Positions 57,786-64,000 of a DNA stretch of 64,000 nt are shown piece after piece. Below the pieces are notes generated by a model. The model was not told where the DNA came from, ran no database searches, and saw only the letters and a list, made by a program, of their open reading frames with translations. Every line of letters begins with the position of its first letter. Position 1 is the stretch's first letter. This DNA is from Kiritimatiellia bacterium (GTDB taxonomy: Bacteria > Verrucomicrobiota > Kiritimatiellia > JAFGHX01). The position numbers and the translations under genes were made by a program. The stretch spans positions 1-64,000 of the forward strand of contig JAFGHX010000447.1 in the NCBI GenBank assembly GCA_016929905.1. The letters are read 5' to 3'.

Positions 57786-57839
57786 TCAGACGACAGCGGT
57801 GATCGCCGCGACGGGCACGCCGCCTTTCCGTGCGGGCCG
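57786..57839 (-). pseudogene. Remnant of a GH20-like gene 3-prime end
   Basis: On the minus strand an 18-codon stretch reads RPARKGGVPVAAITAVV and stop, closely matching the end of the GH20-like protein (RGPAQKGGVLVAAITAVL and stop) at both protein and DNA level. Nothing of the rest of that gene is visible here; the beta-helix gene stop lies immediately beyond. It looks like a leftover of a duplication or recombination. Confidence 0.6.
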
Positions 57840-57851
57840 CATCCCCACGCG

Positions 57852-59372
57852 CTACGGCGCGGCCCGGAACTCATAGGCGCCGAGGTCGGGCGCTTTGCCC
57901 TGCGGGCGGGCGACCCCGTCTTTGTCCGCGGCGATCTGGGCCACGGCGACGCCGGCGTCGATCGCCGGGCTGTCGGGCTGGAGGCGGGCGTCGGCGGCTC
58001 CGGCCAGGCGCGGATCCGCCCAGCGCGAGTTCTGCTCCGCGCCGCCGGCCTGCTGATATGCGCTGAGACTCGAGCACTTCGTGCCGGCGACCTGCCACTG
58101 CGGAGTCCCGTGGCTCCTGAAATACAGGTTGTAGTCCAGCGTCTGCGGCTTCGCCGCCGCCGGCCACTTCACGAACGACTCGCCGGCGTCCACCAGGATG
58201 TTGTTCCGCACCGTGTTGCCGGTGCTGTTCGGAAAGAACGTGATGCCGACCCGGCTGCCCACAAAGGTGTTGTTGAAGATGCGGTTGTTCGACCGCTTCA
58301 GGCTGATACCCGGCCGTTTGTTCCCGCCGTAGAACACGTTATTGTAGACCCAGTTCTCGTCTCGCGACCACAATAGCACGTCCGTGCCGTGCCGCTCGCG
58401 CGTCTGGTTCCTGTCCGTCGCGGCGCGCGGCTCGCGAAAGACGTTCCCGTAGAAACTACCGCCGGAATCCGGATCGTCCAGCCGGCCGTACTGATGAACG
58501 GCACAGCCCGAGATCTTCTCGAACACGTTGTTCCGCACGACCATCCTCTTGCCCTTGCCGTACAGCGCGTGGTCCCAACGGGTCGAGCCGACCATCCGGA
58601 AGAGGCAGTCCTCGATTGTGCAGTCGTCTCCTATCGGTTGAATGCCCTGGCTCGCGATCGAGCGGATCGTGCAGTTGCGGATGGTGATGTGGTGCGTGTC
58701 GTTGTTCTGCTTGAAGCCGTTGAACCCGTATTCCACGGTCAGCCCGTCGAACACCGTGTGGTGGCACCCGTCCAGGATGAGCACGTGACCGGACGCCCAA
58801 CGCATATCCGACTGATTCGGGTCGGAGCCGTCCGCCAGCCGCACGTACAGCGTCTTGCCCTCCGTGAAGGAGGAGTTCGGGACCATGTCGTCGACCGTCT
58901 TGACCACGAACAGCTTGCCCGGCCGCGCGAGGGGCAGCTCGTCTTGGAAGACGTGCGGCTTCTTCGCCTTCGGGGGCAGCGTCATGACGTAAACCGCGCC
59001 CTTGACCCGCTTCCAGTTGCCGCGGGGCAGAAGAGTCGAGGGGGTGATCCTGACCGCTCCGTCGCCATAGGCCTTGAAAATGATCGGGTTGGCCTGGGTC
59101 CCCGCGCGTTTGAACCACACCGAAGGCTCCGCATAGACGCCCGCCCGGATCCGCACCGTATCGCCCGGCCGCACGGCGGCGGCCGCCTTCTTCAACGTTG
59201 CCCACGGTTCTGCTTCGGTTCCCGGATTGGCGTCGGCGCCGTCGGGCGCGACGAAGTAGGTCGCGGGGCCCCGCGGAGCCTGCGGTTCGGCCTCGGCCGG
59301 CGTTGCCGGCTCGGGCATGAGCTGGCCGGCCAACAGCGACACAGCCATGACACCCAGCATCTTCACGTACAT
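57852..59372 (-). CDS. Secreted parallel beta-helix protein (DUF1565-like), paralogue 1
   Basis: A 506-residue exported protein. The signal peptide spans about residues 1-27. The N-terminal YFVAPDGADANPGTEAEPWATL and AGDTVRIRAGVY-like pattern is the DUF1565 opening of beta-helix enzymes. Helix turns include HHITIRNCTIRSI, CTIEDCLFRMVG, NNVFEKISG and NNRIFNNTFVGS. It ends in DKDGVARPQGKAPDLGAYEF, shared with three downstream paralogues. It may bind or cleave an acidic polysaccharide outside the cell, but no catalytic set can be fixed. GGGAGGAGG precedes the start at 59372. It is the last gene of a four-gene tandem array. Confidence 0.85.
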   Translation of the reverse strand: MYVKMLGVMAVSLLAGQLMPEPATPAEAEPQAPRGPATYFVAPDGADANPGTEAEPWATLKKAAAAVRPGDTVRIRAGVYAEPSVWFKRAGTQANPIIFKAYGDGAVRITPSTLLPRGNWKRVKGAVYVMTLPPKAKKPHVFQDELPLARPGKLFVVKTVDDMVPNSSFTEGKTLYVRLADGSDPNQSDMRWASGHVLILDGCHHTVFDGLTVEYGFNGFKQNNDTHHITIRNCTIRSIASQGIQPIGDDCTIEDCLFRMVGSTRWDHALYGKGKRMVVRNNVFEKISGCAVHQYGRLDDPDSGGSFYGNVFREPRAATDRNQTRERHGTDVLLWSRDENWVYNNVFYGGNKRPGISLKRSNNRIFNNTFVGSRVGITFFPNSTGNTVRNNILVDAGESFVKWPAAAKPQTLDYNLYFRSHGTPQWQVAGTKCSSLSAYQQAGGAEQNSRWADPRLAGAADARLQPDSPAIDAGVAVAQIAADKDGVARPQGKAPDLGAYEFRAAP

Positions 59373-59404
59373 GTTGCCTCCTCCCTTCCGACCCGCCACA
59401 CACC

Positions 59405-60808
59405 CTACCGCGCGGCCCGGAACTCATAGGCGCCGATGTCGTACCCGGTCCCCTGTGGCCGTGCGACCCCGTCGAAATCCGTGGGTACGGTCGCGCCGAG
59501 GTCCGTTCCCGCCCCGACAGCGGCCGAGCCGCTGCGCAAATGGTAGTCCTCGCCGGCCGCGTCGACGAACCCGGGATCGGCGGTCAGGTTCGTCTTCTCG
59601 GCTGCCGCCACATCCTTGCCGATCTCCAGGTCTTTCGGTTGCCCGAACGCGATATTGTTGATGATCAGGTTGGCGGACCCGCTTTCCACCTGCACGCCGC
59701 AGCGGCGGTTGCCGTGGACCGTGTTGTTAACGACTTTGTTGTAGTGGCCTTTCACCGTGATTCCGCTTCCGTCGTTGCCGAACGCGATGTTGTTGCGGAT
59801 GATGTTGTTGTTCCCGCCCCAGACGAGTATCCCCGCGCCGCTGTTCTTCTTGACGTGCTTGGAGGATCTGTGCCACCACGTCCCCCCGTTTCTGTATGAA
59901 CAATTGCCCTCGATGAGGCTGTCCTCCACGCGGCAGCCGCCGTAAAGATGAAATCCCGGCCCGTTGCAGTCGTGCACCACGTTGCCGCGAAACAGCCAAC
60001 GCTTGCCGCCCGCATACCACCCATAGCCGGAGCGGGGCCCGCCGACGTCGTAGACGTGATTCTCAATGAACGCGATATCCTCGCCATTGCCCGCGAAGCC
60101 CGTGTCGCCATGGTGATAGACGGTCAGCTTTCGAAACACCAGATGGTGGTGGCGCGGCCCGGAACGGCTGGCATTGATCTTCAGCCCGCAGCGGCTGAGT
60201 CGCGCCGCGCGGAGATACTTCTTCTTGAAGATCTCCAGATCGGCCGGCTTCGCGAGGTCCAGCTTGCGCGCGTCGTCGATGATAGGGTCGGAGTTGGTGA
60301 TCTCGAACCCCTCGAATACGAGATAGCTCGAATGGCCGCCTTCGATGTGGACGGGCGGCCCCAGATAACCGGTGTGGGCGGGATCCTCAGGAATGGGCTT
60401 GCCCAGGTACATGCCGAGATAGCCGTCCACGATCACTCGCTCGCCCGGGCAGTTCCTGTAGGTGATGGGCGCGCCGGGCTTCCCATGCTTCTCCTTCACT
60501 CGGAAACCCGCGTAGCGGCCCGCGCGAATGAGCACGGTGTCCCCCGCCGAGGATACGTCGACGCCCTTCTGAATCGTCTTGAACGGTTGGTCGAGCGTGC
60601 CCGGGTTGGAGTCGTCACCCTCGGTCGACACGTAGTACTCCCGCCCGCCCGCGGACGGATTCCCGGGCTCGGGTGCGTCCGCGGCAGGCGCGCGGGCCGG
60701 CAGCTCTGCCTTCGCGGCGGCCGGCTGCGCCTCAGCCGCCGCCGGCCCCGCCACCGCCAGGCAGACCAACAGGCACGCGGCCACTCCGAGTGTCGTCTTC
60801 GCACACAT
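59405..60808 (-). CDS. Secreted parallel beta-helix protein (DUF1565-like), paralogue 2
   Basis: A 467-residue exported protein with a signal peptide (LGVAACLLVCLAVAGPAAA) and an Ala/Pro-rich linker up to about residue 55. YYVSTEGDDSNPGTLDQPFKTI and GDTVLIRAGRYAGF open the helix. Turns include HHLVFRKLTVYHHG, IAFIENHVYDVG, NIIRNNIAFG and NKVVNNTVHGN, with a DGVARPQGTGYDIGAYEF ending. It carries an internal segment rich in His, Gly and Trp (YGWYAGGKRW) not seen in its neighbours. GAGGAGG precedes the start at 60808. It lies 32 bp upstream of paralogue 1. Confidence 0.85.
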   Translation of the reverse strand: MCAKTTLGVAACLLVCLAVAGPAAAEAQPAAAKAELPARAPAADAPEPGNPSAGGREYYVSTEGDDSNPGTLDQPFKTIQKGVDVSSAGDTVLIRAGRYAGFRVKEKHGKPGAPITYRNCPGERVIVDGYLGMYLGKPIPEDPAHTGYLGPPVHIEGGHSSYLVFEGFEITNSDPIIDDARKLDLAKPADLEIFKKKYLRAARLSRCGLKINASRSGPRHHHLVFRKLTVYHHGDTGFAGNGEDIAFIENHVYDVGGPRSGYGWYAGGKRWLFRGNVVHDCNGPGFHLYGGCRVEDSLIEGNCSYRNGGTWWHRSSKHVKKNSGAGILVWGGNNNIIRNNIAFGNDGSGITVKGHYNKVVNNTVHGNRRCGVQVESGSANLIINNIAFGQPKDLEIGKDVAAAEKTNLTADPGFVDAAGEDYHLRSGSAAVGAGTDLGATVPTDFDGVARPQGTGYDIGAYEFRAAR

Positions 60809-60913
60809 GTGTCGTCCTCCTCTTCCCGGTCCAGTCGTGTCGGCACGCGGCAGTTGGGGCGCCGCGGGCCGGCCTGGTCTCGCACGCGCACGCGTCGGCG
60901 CTTCCGCCACGCT

Positions 60914-62095
60914 CTACCGCGCGGCCTTGAACTCATACGCCCCGATGTCGGGCGCCGCCCCCTGCGGCCGGGCAATCCCATCCTTGTCGACCGTGACGCG
61001 CGCCACCGCGACGCCGGCATCGACGGCCGGGCTGCCGGCCGTCAGGTGATAGTCGGCCGCCTCCCGATTCACGAACAGGGGGTCCCCCCTCGTCAGGTTG
61101 TTGTCCAACACCAGGTTCACATTGGCCGCCTTGGCGTCCTTGCCGCTTTCGACCCTGACGGACCCGATCAGGATATTGTTCTTGATCTCCGCGTTCAAGG
61201 TGGCGCTCACGCCGAGAGCCCGGCTCCCGCCACACACGGTGTTGTTGTTGAATTGGGTCCTTTCGCCCTGCAGTCCGACGGCATTCTTCTCGTCGACGAT
61301 CACGTTGTTGTAGGCCGCGTTCTCCGCGCCCGTCGCGAGAAGGATACCCGTCTCTTTGTTGTCGTGCACGTAGTTGCCGCGAAACACGTTGCCGATTCCG
61401 CTGCCGGTCCGGCTGTAGACGTGCATGCCGCACCCGGCGTTCTTGAAGATCTCGCAGTTCTCGACCAGGTTGCTGCACGCCGTGCTCATGGCGATGCCAT
61501 GGTCGTGTTTGTTACGGCCGTTGTGGTGAATCGTCGTGTTGACCAACTCGCAGTGGTCGCCCTGGAACTGCACGCCGCGTTGCCGGCCGTTCTTGATGAC
61601 GAGGTTCTCGAGGCGCAGATGGTGCGGCCGTTTGCCGGACCGGGTGAGCATGATGCTGAGGACCTCGTCCCGGATCTTCTTCGCGCCGTCCAGGACGAGC
61701 CCGCGCACGGTGATGTAGGACTTGTCGCCGAGAAACCACATGATGTAATCCACCTGGACGTTCGGGTCCGGCGTGATCGTGACGACCTCGTTCTCATGGT
61801 TCGCCACGGTGACGCGCGCCGCCGGCGTGCCGGAGGGGATCGTGTTCAGGACCGGCTCGGGGTACGTGCCGCCCCGGATCCAGAGCGTATCGCCCGGCTT
61901 GAGCTGTTCGAGGCCGTGCTTGATCGTCAGCCACGGGGCCTCGATCGTCCCGCGGCCGGCGTCGGTCCCGCCCTCGGCCAGGCCGTCCCCGCCCGGCCCG
62001 TCCACGTAGTACGTGGCGGCGCCCGCCAGACGGCCCGCCGCCAGAAGGATGAGTATCGCGCTCCACATGCTCCGAACCGGCATCTGTTTGTTCAT
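60914..62095 (-). CDS. Secreted parallel beta-helix protein, paralogue 3
   Basis: A 393-residue exported protein, the shortest of the array. A signal peptide (MWSAILILLAAGRLAGAA) is followed by TYYVDGPGGDGLAEGG and GDTLWIRGGTYPEP. Helix turns: SYITVRGLVLDGA, LRLENLVIKNG, CELVNTTIHHNG, NLVENCEIFKNAG and NVFRGNYVHDN. It ends DGIARPQGAAPDIGAYEF. It lacks the long insert found in paralogues 1 and 4, so it may bind a different glycan. AAGGAGG precedes the start at 62095. It is 105 bp upstream of paralogue 2. Confidence 0.85.
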   Translation of the reverse strand: MNKQMPVRSMWSAILILLAAGRLAGAATYYVDGPGGDGLAEGGTDAGRGTIEAPWLTIKHGLEQLKPGDTLWIRGGTYPEPVLNTIPSGTPAARVTVANHENEVVTITPDPNVQVDYIMWFLGDKSYITVRGLVLDGAKKIRDEVLSIMLTRSGKRPHHLRLENLVIKNGRQRGVQFQGDHCELVNTTIHHNGRNKHDHGIAMSTACSNLVENCEIFKNAGCGMHVYSRTGSGIGNVFRGNYVHDNKETGILLATGAENAAYNNVIVDEKNAVGLQGERTQFNNNTVCGGSRALGVSATLNAEIKNNILIGSVRVESGKDAKAANVNLVLDNNLTRGDPLFVNREAADYHLTAGSPAVDAGVAVARVTVDKDGIARPQGAAPDIGAYEFKAAR

Positions 62096-62204
62096 CGCGT
62101 GTTCCTCCTTATCACGCTGCCGACTTCATCTCGCCGCCCAGCTCCGTTGGCTTCTTCCCGCCGAATATTCGCGTTGATTCGTGTCCATTCGTGGTTCCGC
62201 CCCG

Positions 62205-63719
62205 CTAGTTGCTGCTCGGCCGGAACTCATACGCGCCGAGGTCGTAGGCCGGCCCCTGGGGCCGGGCGGCGCCGTCGCAATCGACCGTCACCTCCTCCAG
62301 CCTCATCCCCGTATCGATGGCCGGGCTGCCCGGCTGCGGACGCGCCTCCGCCCCCTCGGCCAGGCGCGGGTCCGCGTAGCGCGAGTTGCGTTCCCCGCCA
62401 TCGGCGTTCTGATAGTCGCTGAAACGCGTGTAAGTCGCGCCGGCCCGCTGCCAGCGCGGCGCGCCCGTGCGGCTGAAGTACAGGTTCCAGTCCACCGTCT
62501 GCGGCGTCGCCCCGGCCGGCCACTCGAAGAACGTCTCCCCGGCGTCCAGGAAGATATTGTTCACGACCTCATTCTCCTTGCTCTTCGGGCCGAACCCGAC
62601 GGCGACGGAGGATTCGACGAACGTGTTGTTCCAGACGCGATTGCCGGACTCCAGCAGCGCGATCGCCGGGCGCTTGCCGCCGCCGCAGAAGACGTTGTTG
62701 TAAACCCGCGTCTTCTGGCTGCGGCCCCAAAGCATGAGATCTTCCGCATAGCCGCTGTGCGACGCGCCGTCGGTGTAGGGCCGCGGCCGGCGAAAGATAT
62801 TGCCGCAGATCTCGACGCCGGGCGGCGGCGGCTCGGTATCGCCGCGTTGGTGCACGGCCGGCCCCGCAATCGCTTCGAACACGTTGTGGCGCACAATCAA
62901 CCCTCTGGTGTACACGCTCTTGATCCCGCACTGGGTCCGGGTCGAACCGATTTTCTCGAACCGGCAGTCCTCGATGACGCACTCGGCCGGCGTGGGTTGA
63001 ATGCCGTGGCTGGTCAGCGAGCGCAGGGTGCAGTTGCGTACGGTCAGACCCGTTGAGGCCCTGTTCTCCTTGATGCCGACAAAGCCGTACTCGAGCGTCA
63101 ACCCGTCCAGCACGACGTAGTGGCTCTTGTCCACCACCACCACGTGCGAGGGCGCGACGCGCAGCACGGACTCCTTCGGATCGGACCCGTCGGCCAGCCA
63201 CACGTACAGGGTCGTGCCCGACAGGAAGAAGGAGTTGGGATACATCTCATCGACCGCCGTGACCGGGTGCTCGTCGTTGCCGGGAAAGACGAGCGGGAAC
63301 TCGTTCTGAAACACGGCCATGACACGCCCGTCGAGCTCGGCCCGATAGATGGCGTCCCTGACGTGCTGCCATCCGTCGGCGGGCAGCACCGTTGAGGAGG
63401 TGACGCGCACGTCGCCGTCACCGTAGGCCTTGAAGGTCGCCGGCTTCTCCGCGGATCCGTGCACGTGGATCTTCCAGAACGGCGTCTCGACGTACGTGCC
63501 TGCCTTGATCAGCACCGTGTCGCCCGGGCCCGGCCGCGTGCTCGCCTTCACCGCGGCGCTCAGCGTCTTCCACGGCTTCTGCTCGGTGCCCGGGTTCGCG
63601 TCGTCGCCGTCCGGCGCGACATACCGCACAACGCCGTCGGCCCATGCAGCCGGCGGCAAGCTCGCTGCGCCGAACAGCAGCGCCACAGCACCGGAAACGA
63701 ATCTGCCCGCGTGTCGCAT
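62205..63719 (-). CDS. Secreted parallel beta-helix protein (DUF1565-like), paralogue 4
   Basis: A 504-residue exported protein and the closest relative of paralogue 1, sharing the same motif order (YVAPDGDDANPGTEQKPWKT, GDTVLIKAGTYVE, LTVRNCTLRSLTSHGIQP, CVIEDCRFEKIGSTR, RVWNNTFVESS) and the GAYEF ending. The signal peptide covers about residues 1-27. The two proteins probably arose by duplication. The start at 63719 follows GGGAGG. It is the first complete gene of the array and lies 47 bp after the stop of a partial gene on the same strand, so the operon may extend beyond the window. Confidence 0.85.
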   Translation of the reverse strand: MRHAGRFVSGAVALLFGAASLPPAAWADGVVRYVAPDGDDANPGTEQKPWKTLSAAVKASTRPGPGDTVLIKAGTYVETPFWKIHVHGSAEKPATFKAYGDGDVRVTSSTVLPADGWQHVRDAIYRAELDGRVMAVFQNEFPLVFPGNDEHPVTAVDEMYPNSFFLSGTTLYVWLADGSDPKESVLRVAPSHVVVVDKSHYVVLDGLTLEYGFVGIKENRASTGLTVRNCTLRSLTSHGIQPTPAECVIEDCRFEKIGSTRTQCGIKSVYTRGLIVRHNVFEAIAGPAVHQRGDTEPPPPGVEICGNIFRRPRPYTDGASHSGYAEDLMLWGRSQKTRVYNNVFCGGGKRPAIALLESGNRVWNNTFVESSVAVGFGPKSKENEVVNNIFLDAGETFFEWPAGATPQTVDWNLYFSRTGAPRWQRAGATYTRFSDYQNADGGERNSRYADPRLAEGAEARPQPGSPAIDTGMRLEEVTVDCDGAARPQGPAYDLGAYEFRPSSN

Positions 63720-63766
63720 CGTTGACCTCCCTGCCTGGCCGCTTTGTAGCGTCCACGTGATAGTGG

Positions 63767-64000
63767 TCAGCCCCCGCTCGATCTTCCACTGCGCCGACGC
63801 TCAAAAAACACCGAAAAACGCTCACCAACGCGGGGCCCCTTGGCGCCCTCGCCCGGCGCCCAGCAAACGAGGCCGACCAGAGCAATCTCGCCGGCCTGCC
63901 GGACATCGCTCGTGATCTGCGGCTCCAGCGACGCCGTCCAGCGCAACTCCTCGACAAGGGACCCGGAGAGCGCCAGCTCGGGCCGGTAGACGAATTCACT
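63767..64000 (-). CDS. 3-prime end of an unidentified gene (cut by window end)
   Basis: At least 77 codons are open on the minus strand from the window edge to a stop at 63767, with strong G/C third-position bias and the sequence EFVYRPELALSGSLVEELRW then VRQAGEIALVGLVCW. The frame is coding-like, but I do not recognise a family from this C-terminal piece. It ends 47 bp before the beta-helix operon and may be its first gene. Confidence 0.6.
   Translation of the reverse strand, partial: SEFVYRPELALSGSLVEELRWTASLEPQITSDVRQAGEIALVGLVCWAPGEGAKGPRVGERFSVFFERRRSGRSSGG

Overview
This is a high-GC bacterial window with about 47 protein-coding genes, most on the minus strand. No rRNA, tRNA, CRISPR array or transposase was seen. 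The content points to an anaerobic member of the PVC group, with Kiritimatiellota or Lentisphaerota as my best guess: three sulfatases, secreted parallel beta-helix proteins, GH20-like and other glycoside hydrolases, Gfo/Idh/MocA and xylose-isomerase-like TIM-barrel proteins, many AraC/IclR/GntR regulators, and short-unit intergenic repeat arrays. No phylogenetic marker is present, so the assignment is an inference.

Layout. 0.25-8 kb: minus-strand catabolic cluster (glycosidase-like protein, ThuA-like protein, sulfatase, small barrel protein, MBL hydrolase, aldo/keto reductase, IclR regulator). 8.4-13.8 kb: zinc-ribbon membrane protein, then two TIM-barrel isomerases and an epimerase divergent from a regulator with two GntR-type DNA-binding domains. 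13.6-15.6 kb: DAHP synthase preceded by two tandem attenuators, each with a Trp/Tyr/Phe-rich leader peptide and a strong terminator. 15.8-25.3 kb: regulator/enzyme pairs, including an XRE-cupin regulator divergent from threonine dehydrogenase with four operator palindromes between them, then a PIG-L deacetylase, a parvulin and a methyltransferase. 25.5-33.8 kb: two sulfatases, a secreted glycosidase-like protein, a nitrilase-family hydrolase and a frameshifted M20 peptidase, separated by repeats. 34-36.9 kb: a GntR/LacI-type regulator, then a membrane protein translationally coupled to a radical SAM/SPASM enzyme.

36.9-48.4 kb is the most distinctive block, all on the minus strand. A PAS/AAA+/Fis sigma-54 activator precedes a MoxR/NorQ-type ATPase and a NorD-type VWA protein. 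Next come two NifX-like proteins, an Mrp ATPase fused to a NifX-like domain (MrpORP architecture), an internally deleted TrmO-like protein, an IscU-like scaffold and a NitT/TauT-type ABC transporter. Two near-consensus sigma-54 promoters head the two operons, and a long palindrome suited to enhancer binding lies upstream of one. I read this as one sigma-54-controlled metallocluster assembly and transport module.

48.6-64 kb: secreted polysaccharide-related proteins (SGNH hydrolase, five beta-helix proteins, a GH20-like enzyme), a Gfo/Idh oxidoreductase, an AraC regulator, a 29-residue membrane peptide beside a 178-bp palindrome, and a gene cut by the window end.

Intergenic DNA is rich in palindromic repeats and arrays of 7-, 8- or 12-bp units.
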